Positions 1 to 5,853 of a stretch of DNA of 5,906 bases are shown here, piece by piece. Where the stretch lies: contig JAGLDT010000087.1 in assembly GCA_023145485.1 (NCBI GenBank), positions 1 to 5,906 of the forward strand. Direction: 5' to 3'. The DNA comes from Cocleimonas sp. (lineage in GTDB: Bacteria; Pseudomonadota; Gammaproteobacteria; Thiotrichales; Thiotrichaceae). The position numbers and the translations under genes were made by a program. The number at the start of each line of letters is the position of its first letter. Positions within the stretch are counted from its first letter, which is position 1. The notes under the pieces were generated by a model. That model worked only from the letters and a program-made list of their open reading frames with translations, made no database searches and was not told the DNA's origin.

Positions 1-39
1 AAAGCCATGAATGAAAGTGACGCGACAGGCGCCACGTAA
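1..39 (+). CDS. possible C-terminal end of an unidentified gene
   Basis: Frame 1 of the plus strand is open from the window edge to a TAA at 37-39 and would encode KAMNESDATGAT. The other two plus frames stop within the first 20 bases. The stretch is more GC-rich than the DNA after it, which fits a coding end followed by non-coding DNA. It would converge on recC. Twelve residues are too few to recognise a family, and an open stretch of this length can occur by chance. A short imperfect hairpin (17-23 with 29-35, one mismatch) overlaps it but has no T tract in the plus direction. Confidence 0.3.
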   Translation, partial: KAMNESDATGAT

Positions 40-82
40 CAAAAAAAGGCAGCAATTCAGGGTTTAGGATACTATTTTCAAC

Positions 83-90
83 TAGATAGA
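83..90 (+). repeat. TAGATAGA octamer, first of three copies
   Basis: TAGATAGA occurs at 83-90 and again 16 bases later at 99-106, and its reverse complement TCTATCTA lies at 129-136. The two direct copies flank the palindrome ATTTTAAAAT (90-99). The second and third copies form the outer part of the long hairpin stem at 99-136. The arrangement could be an operator, but nothing nearby obviously needs one. Simple AT-rich sequence drift is equally possible. Confidence 0.5.
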
Positions 91-98
91 TTTTAAAA

Positions 99-136
99 TA
101 GATAGAACAATCAATGATTTACTGTTGTTCTATCTA
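99..136 (-). terminator. 12-bp hairpin, candidate recC terminator
   Basis: TAGATAGAACAA (99-110) is the perfect reverse complement of TTGTTCTATCTA (125-136), giving a 12-bp stem with a 14-base loop. Read on the minus strand, the stem is followed by only four T residues and then four A residues. It lies about 180 bases beyond the recC stop codon and in the right direction to end that transcript. The stem is AT-rich and the T tract short, so termination efficiency is doubtful. The perfect inverted repeat is directly seen. The terminator role is inferred. Confidence 0.4.
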
Positions 137-173
137 AAGCAAACAGCGCGAAAAATATTTTTAACTTGCTTTA
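135..173. repeat. 8-bp inverted repeat enclosing an AT palindrome
   Basis: TAAAGCAA (135-142) pairs perfectly with TTGCTTTA (166-173) across a 23-base loop. The loop contains the 12-base palindrome AAAAATATTTTT at 151-162. This structure shares its first two bases with the end of the neighbouring hairpin at 99-136, so the two stems would stack back to back in RNA or cruciform DNA. Function is unknown. Confidence 0.5.
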
Positions 174-246
174 AGTAATTGATATTACTTTATTTAGAGA
201 AAAATTTAACGTATCAATACTCTGAATCGCTACCAAATGGAATTTG

Positions 247-287
247 GGTGCGAGTTCATAGTTCATGGGAGTTTCGGTACGAGTTCA
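247..287. repeat. imperfect direct repeat of 12 bases, 29-base period
   Basis: GGTGCGAGTTCA (247-258) recurs as GGTACGAGTTCA (276-287) with one mismatch and a 29-base period. GTTCAT also repeats at 255-260 and 261-266. The outer ends carry GGGTG (246-250) and its inverse CACCC (296-300). The stretch is clearly richer in G and C than the AT-rich DNA to its left. These properties fit a piece of a dispersed intergenic repeat family, but family membership cannot be shown from one copy. Confidence 0.4.
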
Positions 288-318
288 AAACTGCCCACCC
301 TGCAATATTTGTGAGTAT

Positions 319-3300
319 CTATAGCAAGGACTCGGCCTCGTCATCAGAGAAAGCCAAACGACTTGAAACCATGCGTCCAAAGGTGATTTCTGCAAAGTTT
401 AAAAACTCGTTATTAAAGACATTTTGATCGGCAAATAATAACTGGTTTTCAAATTTGTCGGATTCACCGCCAAAAAAAGCATTGTCCCAAGCGGATTCAG
501 CAGCGGCGAGTTTAGGTTCTTCGCTTTTTTCATACATCTTATAGGCGGGTTTAGGAAAGAAGTGCAATGGTTGTTGCAAGCCTAGCCAATAGCCTTCGAC
601 GAGCTGGGCTAATAAATCGTTAGCGTCGTTTATTGGGGCTAATGAGAAGGCATCGTCGGGTTGATAAATGTGTGTTTCGGCGATTTCCATGGTCTCTAAA
701 GTGACACTGTTCATCACTAAATGATGTAGCCAAATCGCTAATAAATCACCTGCATAATACCTGCCTAAATGGTGTTTAACGCAACCTTCTTTTGTAAGGT
801 TACTTAGTTTTCCTGAGAGGGTAAATTCACCTAGTTGCAAGTAAAAGGGTTGCTGTTGCGTCTTTAAATTCAACAATTTTGGGTATTGTTGATAAAATGT
901 TTCAACGATCTCTGCCTGCTGGTTAAAGAATGCATCGCCAATATTGCCATGCGGTAATAAGCCTTTTGCACGGCATAAATTTAGATCATTTTCTATTGCA
1001 TCAGCGCTCGGAATAATCTGCTGTCGCACTTGGGTGTCAATAAAAGACTCTAAGGCAAACGGTTCACGTATCGGCAATTCATCTTCATCACTAAACATCT
1101 GAATCGCAAAACAGTGTTTCAAAAAAGCACGGGCGGGTGATTTATAAAAGTTTATTAATTGATCCAAGGTGATGTGCTTAAATTCTTTGTCAGGTTCCGC
1201 TAATTTTTTACTGATAAATGCGGATGCTGTTTCTTTCGTTATGGTTTTTTTGTGGAGTGAAACATACTCCTCGATATAAGAAAACAGCGCCTTATTGTCA
1301 CCTGTATAGTAACGTGAACTAAAGGCTTGCAGTGGGTGTTTGCAAATCCAATCCTGTTGCGCTTGCCCTGTTATTTTAGCCAAATAATCCAATAATTCAC
1401 TAACGATCACCGAGGGCGGTAAACTGCCATTATCTTGCACGCTTTGTCCAATATAGCTGATATATAGGCGTTGCCGTGCCGCTAATAAAGACTCTAAAAA
1501 TAGATAACGATCTTCATCACGGCGTGAACGATCGCCTCTTTTAGTATCATTTGCCATTTTATCAAAACTATGGTGGTGATCTTGGCGTGGAAAATCACCG
1601 TCATTCATCCCCAATAAGGCGACCATTTTAAAGGGTACGCTGCGCATGGGAGTTAGGGCGCAGAAGGTAATGCCACGGCTCATAAAACGTTCATCATGAC
1701 TCGATGCTAAGATGCCTTGTAGTATTTTTTTAATCAGACTAAACGCCACGGGTTGATCAAATTCAGCTAATTGTTGCTGTTGTTGCAGTGTATCCAATGC
1801 TTTAAAAAGAACGCTATAATCTGTATTTTCAGCAAAAATAGCAGTCATGAATAAGCGTAATTTTTCTACCCATAGCTCAACGCTTAATTCGGCTAGTGAC
1901 CATTCCCATAGTTGAAAAACACAGTCGGTAAATTGCTTAAAAGAAGCTAAAACCTGAGCATCATTGCCTTCAATCTGATTAAACGGTAATAATAACGACG
2001 CATCAAATAACTGTTCGCCAGGCATCATATAACCTAATAGCATACGATCTAAACCATACTTCCAACTATGCTCATAAGTCTCTGCTAAACCACTGCTGGC
2101 GCGCATTCTGTCACTAACACCCCAGCGAATATTGGTTGCTTCTGCCCAATGTCGGCATTGTAGTACCTGCTTTTGATCCAGATTAAACCGCTCACAAATC
2201 TGCGAATATTCCAGTAACTCAAACACCGCTTCGACATTAAAACGTTGCTCTGGTAAATCCAATAATTTAACAAATACTTCCACCTCAGGTTGATCCTTAG
2301 CAACACTACGATCAGCAATACTAAACGGCAAGACCTGTTTAGCTGTTGTAAAAACAGCCTCAATATAGGGCGCATATTGCTCAATGGTAGGTGCCATCAC
2401 GACAATATCGGCTGGATTTAACCCATCTGACTGCTCCAATGCTGATAAAATTTGATCATGCAACACTTCAATTTCACGCATAGGGGTATGGCAAGCGTGC
2501 AGTTGAATGGATTGATATTCCTCTAGATTAATTTTGGATTGTTGCTGATTGAGTATGTCGTCTTGTAGGCAGTGCAAGACCGTATCACGCTGAGAGCCAT
2601 TCCAACAGTCATTCCAACGGGGTTTAATCTCAGCCCCTAAATCATATAATTGATCTATAAATTCACGCCCCTGTTTACCGAGGGAATCCAGTAAGGGATT
2701 GCTTTTACTTTTATTTTCTGGATGCTGCCTTGCTTTAATATCTCCCCAATAATGACGACAAGGATTAACAATAAACAGATGCACTTCAATTTTTGAAGAT
2801 AACTCACCCAACAAACGGATATACCCTGTTGATAAAGCAGAAACAGAGAAAAAGGAAACACGCTGAGGAAATTTACCCGTGTATTGATTTTGATGTTTTT
2901 GTGAAAAATGCTGAATAAAACGCTGTTGTAAATCAAGCCAATGGCTTATTTGACGCGTTTCACCCGCATCATCCATCATCATGGTTTGCCACAACCGCGC
3001 TTGCCAATCATTGTCAGCAAAATCGCCTGCTTCCCACTGCGTAATCCACTGGGGACGATAAAATAAATATTGATCCAATACAGGGGCTAAGGCATCGGCT
3101 AACTCCCATGCTGCTGACTCATTACTAAGATAATGACTCAGTTCAGGGTAGTTATTTGCATCATTAATAAAGATAGAAAACAATCGCCAACGTAATGTAG
3201 CAGGTTGACTAGGGTCATCGATGGGTACGTCATCAATCACCTTACGCAGTAATGACCACATATAATTAGCAGGGGAAAAGTATTGATAATTAGCACTGAT

Positions 3301-3462
3301 TCCCAATTGTTGTGCCATTTGCAATGACAACCAACGCCCTATCGCAGGGTTTTGTACCACAATTTGTTCCGTTGCAAAAACAGAACGTAATGGTTGAGAA
3401 ACCAGCTCAGCAAACTGCTGACTGAGGTTTTCGAGATGATGACTAGTGTGAAGAATTAACAT
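319..3462 (-). CDS. recC: RecBCD enzyme subunit RecC (exodeoxyribonuclease V gamma chain)
   Basis: RecC is the scaffold of the cytoplasmic RecBCD helicase-nuclease. It splits the duplex at a broken end and scans the 3' strand for Chi before RecA loading. The 1047-residue protein is slightly shorter than the E. coli one (about 1120). Matches to E. coli RecC run along its whole length: VVQNPAIGRWLSLQ (35-48) and the DQYLFYRP segment (130-137) of the N-terminal inactive helicase-like half; HTPMREIEVLHD (325-336) and DIVVMAPTIEQYAPYI (352-367); the signature LTPMRSVPFK then LLGMNDGDFPRQ (603-627); KRGDRSRRDEDRYLFLES (641-658); and LYISYIGQSVQDN (666-678). The C-terminal third carries the degenerate nuclease-like fold that contacts RecD in E. 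coli. The start MLILHTSHHLENL aligns with the E. coli MLRVYHSNRL start, although no clear ribosome binding site precedes it. It is divergent from the pteridine reductase gene. No recB or recD follows in the visible 318 bases. A short glutamine run lies near 560-564. Identity is secure. Confidence 0.97.
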   Translation of the reverse strand: MLILHTSHHLENLSQQFAELVSQPLRSVFATEQIVVQNPAIGRWLSLQMAQQLGISANYQYFSPANYMWSLLRKVIDDVPIDDPSQPATLRWRLFSIFINDANNYPELSHYLSNESAAWELADALAPVLDQYLFYRPQWITQWEAGDFADNDWQARLWQTMMMDDAGETRQISHWLDLQQRFIQHFSQKHQNQYTGKFPQRVSFFSVSALSTGYIRLLGELSSKIEVHLFIVNPCRHYWGDIKARQHPENKSKSNPLLDSLGKQGREFIDQLYDLGAEIKPRWNDCWNGSQRDTVLHCLQDDILNQQQSKINLEEYQSIQLHACHTPMREIEVLHDQILSALEQSDGLNPADIVVMAPTIEQYAPYIEAVFTTAKQVLPFSIADRSVAKDQPEVEVFVKLLDLPEQRFNVEAVFELLEYSQICERFNLDQKQVLQCRHWAEATNIRWGVSDRMRASSGLAETYEHSWKYGLDRMLLGYMMPGEQLFDASLLLPFNQIEGNDAQVLASFKQFTDCVFQLWEWSLAELSVELWVEKLRLFMTAIFAENTDYSVLFKALDTLQQQQQLAEFDQPVAFSLIKKILQGILASSHDERFMSRGITFCALTPMRSVPFKMVALLGMNDGDFPRQDHHHSFDKMANDTKRGDRSRRDEDRYLFLESLLAARQRLYISYIGQSVQDNGSLPPSVIVSELLDYLAKITGQAQQDWICKHPLQAFSSRYYTGDNKALFSYIEEYVSLHKKTITKETASAFISKKLAEPDKEFKHITLDQLINFYKSPARAFLKHCFAIQMFSDEDELPIREPFALESFIDTQVRQQIIPSADAIENDLNLCRAKGLLPHGNIGDAFFNQQAEIVETFYQQYPKLLNLKTQQQPFYLQLGEFTLSGKLSNLTKEGCVKHHLGRYYAGDLLAIWLHHLVMNSVTLETMEIAETHIYQPDDAFSLAPINDANDLLAQLVEGYWLGLQQPLHFFPKPAYKMYEKSEEPKLAAAESAWDNAFFGGESDKFENQLLFADQNVFNNEFLNFAEITFGRMVSSRLAFSDDEAESLL

Positions 3463-3516
3463 CGCCGTATCATAATGCTTTAAAATGATAAATTTAAGGA
3501 AAACCTACCGTTACTC
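3463..3516. promoter_or_regulatory. divergent recC / pteridine reductase intergenic region
   Basis: These 54 AT-rich bases separate two genes that point away from each other, so both promoters must lie here or reach into the neighbouring coding starts. On the plus strand, CATAAT (3471-3476) and TAAAAT (3481-3486) resemble -10 elements. The best -35-like hexamer, TTAACA (3456-3461), is 19 bases from the second, which is longer than ideal. No operator-like inverted repeat is evident. No convincing promoter could be fixed for recC. Confidence 0.35.
3496..3500 (+). promoter_or_regulatory. AAGGA Shine-Dalgarno-like site with long spacer
   Basis: AAGGA at 3496-3500 is the only purine-rich ribosome-binding candidate before the pteridine reductase ATG. 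It is 16 bases from the start codon, about twice the usual distance. No in-frame start lies closer to it, and protein family alignment supports the ATG at 3517. Initiation may therefore be weak, or the site may be irrelevant. Confidence 0.3.
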
Positions 3517-4260
3517 ATGAATAATCTAATCAATAAAGTGGCTTTAGTCACCGGTTCGGCACGTCGTATTGGTGCCGTTATAAGTCGCACCTTGCATGCG
3601 GAAGGTGCGAATGTTGTGGTGCATTATCGAAACTCATCAAAAGATGCAAAGCTATTATGCGCAGAACTAAACCAATTGCGTCAAGACTCTTGCATTACAG
3701 TACAGGGGGATTTAAATGGTATTGAAACACTTCCGCACATGATTGAAACGGTCATCAATAAAATGGGGCGACTGGATATACTGGTGAATAATGCCTCTAG
3801 TTTCTACCCAACACCGATGGGAGAGATTAGCGAAAAGGATTGGGATAATTTAATGGGTAGCAACTTAAAAGCTCCTTTGTTTCTCTCTCAAGCTGTAATG
3901 CCTCATTTGAAAGCAAGCAACGGTTGTATTGTCAATATCGTTGATGTACATGGTTTTAGACCGATGAAAAACTACCCTGTCTACAGTATGGCAAAAGCGG
4001 GATTATTAATGTTGACCCAATCGCTTGCCCGTGAACTAGGCCCCGATATACGCGTCAATGGCGTTGCACCTGGCGCGATACTATGGCCAGAAAGGGATGC
4101 AAACCAAAGTGATCAACAAACAGTATTAGCGAAAACAGCACTGAAACGAGAGGGAACACCAGAGGATATCGCCAAAACTGTCCTGTTTTTAGTCCGTGAT
4201 GCAAGCTATATAACAGGGCAAGTGATTCCCGTTGATGGCGGTAGGATGCTGAATCATTAG
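3517..4260 (+). CDS. folM: pteridine reductase, FolM/PTR1-type short-chain dehydrogenase
   Basis: This 247-residue cytosolic NADPH-dependent short-chain dehydrogenase probably reduces dihydropterins (dihydromonapterin or dihydrobiopterin, and perhaps dihydrofolate) to the tetrahydro form. Order of motifs: the nucleotide-binding TGSARRIG (12-19), with arginine where most members of the superfamily have glycine, as in pteridine reductases; HYR (36-38), whose arginine fits NADPH preference; GDL (64-66); NNAS (91-94); and the catalytic set D143, Y156, K160. An aspartate 13 residues before the tyrosine, in place of the usual serine, is the PTR1 signature. NGVAPGAILWPE (181-192) and VDGG (239-242) close the fold. 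Length fits bacterial members (about 240-250). It is divergent from recC and converges on nrdB with a 42-base gap lacking a clear terminator. The class assignment is firm. The symbol folM is by similarity, since true FolM and the wider bacterial pteridine reductase group are hard to separate without a tree. Confidence 0.9.
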   Translation: MNNLINKVALVTGSARRIGAVISRTLHAEGANVVVHYRNSSKDAKLLCAELNQLRQDSCITVQGDLNGIETLPHMIETVINKMGRLDILVNNASSFYPTPMGEISEKDWDNLMGSNLKAPLFLSQAVMPHLKASNGCIVNIVDVHGFRPMKNYPVYSMAKAGLLMLTQSLARELGPDIRVNGVAPGAILWPERDANQSDQQTVLAKTALKREGTPEDIAKTVLFLVRDASYITGQVIPVDGGRMLNH

Positions 4261-4302
4261 CTAAGGATTCTACAAGCTAACCCATAGGCAATGTTTTTAA
4301 AA

Positions 4303-5577
4303 TCAATCCCAGTCCAAAGCACCCCCTGTTTGATACTCTGTGACGCGTGTTTCAAAGAAGTTCTTTTCTTTACGCATATTGGCTTGTTCATCTAGCCAAG
4401 GGGTGCAATTTTTTGCGCCAGGAAAGGGTTCTTCAAACCCTAATTGCCTTGCACGGCGATTGGCTATAAAACGAAATTGTTCGGTATGATCCTGTGAGGT
4501 ATAGCCCAAAATAGGGTCTTTTAAGATATATTGCGCATAGCCTATTTCGGCAGCTTCTGATTCATCCCACATATCACGAATAGCTTTAGGGTCGAGAGTG
4601 ACCTCATTCTCTAGCATGATTTGTTTAACCACACGAATACCGAAAGAGGCATGCAATACTTCATCGCGCATAATGTACTGAAGCTGTTCTGCTGTGCCTT
4701 TCATCAATCCACGACGCTGTAGAGAAAAGATTGGAGTAAACCCATTGTAAAACCAGCAACCTTCAAAAATGCCCGCAAAAAAGCTATACGCCATCACAAA
4801 ATTATTTAACTCATCCCTATTGGTTAGATCAATATCACTGCGTAAAATAGAATCTAAACGGCGGTTTGCTAGCTGAATTTTGGCATTAATTTCGGGCACA
4901 ACACGGTAGCGATTATAGATCTCTCCCTGATCTAAACCGATTGTTTCAATACAGTGCTGGTAAGTCCACGTATGCAATGCCTCTTCATAAACCTGTCTTG
5001 CTTGATAGATTTGTAGTTCGGGCGCTGTCATTTTTTCCATCACTGCCAAACCAATATTGCGCATCGCTAATATGTCGGATGTGGTCAGGTAGGCGAGGAC
5101 ATTTTCATACACATGTTTTTCGGTATCCGTCAAGCTATGTTGGTAGTCATGCACATCCTGTGCCATATTAATATCTAGCGGTGTCCAGTGGTTTTTATTC
5201 GCATTAAGAAAGTACTCCCACGCCCAAGGGTATTTAAAGGGTGCTAATTGATTGACATCTGCTAACCCATTGATAACTCTCTTATCTGATGCTTTTATAG
5301 GGTCACTATTAAAATTTATTGCAGGTGCTTTTTTTGATGAATTTTTCACTGCCTGTATCGTCTTGTTATCCGCGTCAGAACTGGTATTTTCAGATGTTTT
5401 TGAAAAGTTATTCACAGAGTTATCCACAGGCTTGTCTGTGATTGTTTCCCCACGTTGTTCAGATTGAGAAAATGAATTATTTAATGCATCACTTTTTGCA
5501 TAAGACTCTTTTAATGTCTTTATTGGTTTATTATTTTCTTTGCTTATATTGAGTGGATCATCCCAGTTAATCATCAT
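4303..5577 (-). CDS. nrdB: class I ribonucleoside-diphosphate reductase beta subunit
   Basis: NrdB (R2) holds the diiron-tyrosyl radical that NrdA uses to reduce ribonucleotides to deoxyribonucleotides in the cytoplasm. Metal ligands are all visible: D168, E199, H202 (in EEALH), E272 (in FEG), E306 and H309 (in RDEVLH). The radical tyrosine is Y206, seven residues after E199. W131 and D305 fit the radical-transfer path, and Y415 in the tail (EYQTGGALDWD) fits the E. coli Y356 relay site. E199 to E272 spans 73 residues, the spacing of the Chlamydia-type R2 rather than the 89 of E. coli, yet the radical site has Tyr and Asp rather than the Phe and Glu of class Ic. The total of 424 residues exceeds E. 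coli (376) because residues 1 to about 98 form a Ser/Asn/Lys/Asp-rich, probably disordered extension with no ATP-cone motif. Start: two adjacent ATGs (5577 and 5574). AAAGAG (5583-5588) sits 5 or 8 bases upstream, so the second ATG, giving MINWDD, is as likely. nrdA is not adjacent. Confidence 0.96.
   Translation of the reverse strand: MMINWDDPLNISKENNKPIKTLKESYAKSDALNNSFSQSEQRGETITDKPVDNSVNNFSKTSENTSSDADNKTIQAVKNSSKKAPAINFNSDPIKASDKRVINGLADVNQLAPFKYPWAWEYFLNANKNHWTPLDINMAQDVHDYQHSLTDTEKHVYENVLAYLTTSDILAMRNIGLAVMEKMTAPELQIYQARQVYEEALHTWTYQHCIETIGLDQGEIYNRYRVVPEINAKIQLANRRLDSILRSDIDLTNRDELNNFVMAYSFFAGIFEGCWFYNGFTPIFSLQRRGLMKGTAEQLQYIMRDEVLHASFGIRVVKQIMLENEVTLDPKAIRDMWDESEAAEIGYAQYILKDPILGYTSQDHTEQFRFIANRRARQLGFEEPFPGAKNCTPWLDEQANMRKEKNFFETRVTEYQTGGALDWD
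5408..5428 (+). promoter_or_regulatory. tandem DnaA boxes inside nrdB
   Basis: TTATTCACA (5408-5416) and TTATCCACA (5420-5428) both match the DnaA box consensus TTATNCACA, and the second is the perfect high-affinity form. They lie in the same orientation, 3 bases apart, and about 150 bases inside nrdB, where they encode VDNSVNN of the low-complexity extension. DnaA is an established regulator of nrdAB in E. coli through paired boxes near the promoter, which makes this placement suggestive. The sequence matches are directly seen. DnaA binding and regulation are inferred. They could also simply titrate DnaA. Confidence 0.5.
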
Positions 5578-5582
5578 TAAAT

Positions 5583-5588
5583 CTCTTT
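5583..5588 (-). promoter_or_regulatory. nrdB ribosome binding site
   Basis: On the minus strand AAAGAG precedes two adjacent in-frame ATG codons. The spacer is 5 bases to the first ATG (5577) and 8 bases to the second (5574). The 8-base spacing is more typical, and the second ATG would begin the protein MINWDD, which slightly favours a 423-residue product. Confidence 0.5.
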
Positions 5589-5618
5589 GTTATTGAATTT
5601 TTTCTAAGGATTTGTCAT

Positions 5619-5627
5619 TTATCCATA
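5619..5627 (+). promoter_or_regulatory. DnaA-box-like site upstream of nrdB
   Basis: TTATCCATA differs from the perfect DnaA box TTATCCACA at one position. It lies about 42 bases upstream of the nrdB start and has the same orientation as the two boxes inside the gene. A single 8-of-9 match in AT-rich DNA is weak evidence alone. The two nearby consensus boxes make it worth recording. Confidence 0.25.
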
Positions 5628-5853
5628 GATTTGAAATATTACATCGTTAATTTTAGAACAAATAAAAAATATATTTATTCTCCTGTCACCCTAAGGTTAC
5701 TCCAAAAAAGATGCCTTACCATATTCCTAAATTGCTGTTGATGTGGTTTCATCTTTTGATCTTAGTACACTATCAGGTATCTGAATTTCTGCTAATATTA
5801 GTTTAGTCATATAAGAATGCCATCATTAAAAATCAATCCATAGGATCTAATCA

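Larger units (their letters stand above)
40..318. other. repeat-rich AT-rich intergenic region downstream of recC
   Basis: No convincing gene lies in these 279 bases. A plus-strand reading from a TTG at 179 continues into the antisense of the recC end and has no ribosome binding site or recognisable family, so I treat it as spurious. The region holds a chain of secondary structures: a 12-bp perfect inverted repeat (99-110 with 125-136), an 8-bp one (135-142 with 166-173) enclosing the palindrome AAAAATATTTTT (151-162), and a weaker 7-bp one (178-184 with 212-218). A more GC-rich stretch with a 12-base direct repeat follows (247-287). No recB start is seen on the minus strand, where it might follow recC in some genomes. 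Confidence 0.6.
5578..5853. promoter_or_regulatory. AT-rich divergent region upstream of nrdB
   Basis: These 276 bases hold no supportable gene. They lie between nrdB (leftward) and a possible rightward gene starting at 5854, so they should contain the nrdB promoter. No strong sigma-70 pair stands out on either strand. Visible items are a ribosome binding site for nrdB (5583-5588), a one-mismatch DnaA box (5619-5627), the AT palindrome AAATATATTT (5667-5676), a 5-bp inverted repeat TAAGG/CCTTA (5692-5696 with 5714-5718) and the palindrome CTAATATTAG (5792-5801). Confidence 0.5.

Noticed and set aside
17..35. GTGACGC/GCGCCAC hairpin as a terminator
   Set aside because: The stem has a mismatch, no T tract follows it on the plus strand, and on the minus strand it is followed only by a short broken T run. 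It may lie inside a coding end.
179..427. 82-codon plus-strand open frame from a TTG
   Set aside because: It has no ribosome binding site, its second half is antisense to the recC C-terminus, and its product resembles no family I know. The first half overlaps the repeat block, which may be why it stays open.
2085..2936. Two minus-strand open frames of 93-99 codons inside recC
   Set aside because: They lie in other frames of a well-conserved recC and have no independent support.
3517..4260. Generic 3-oxoacyl-ACP reductase (FabG) assignment
   Set aside because: TGSARRIG, with Arg in the glycine motif, and Asp in place of the catalytic Ser 13 residues before Tyr point to pteridine reductase rather than FabG.
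4941..5467. Two plus-strand open frames antisense to nrdB
   Set aside because: Both are shadows of the nrdB reading frame, without ribosome binding sites or recognisable products.
5667..5676. AAATATATTT palindrome as an NrdR box
   Set aside because: It matches the ACWATATATWGT consensus only at the AT core, missing the conserved outer bases, and no second box at a helical spacing was found.
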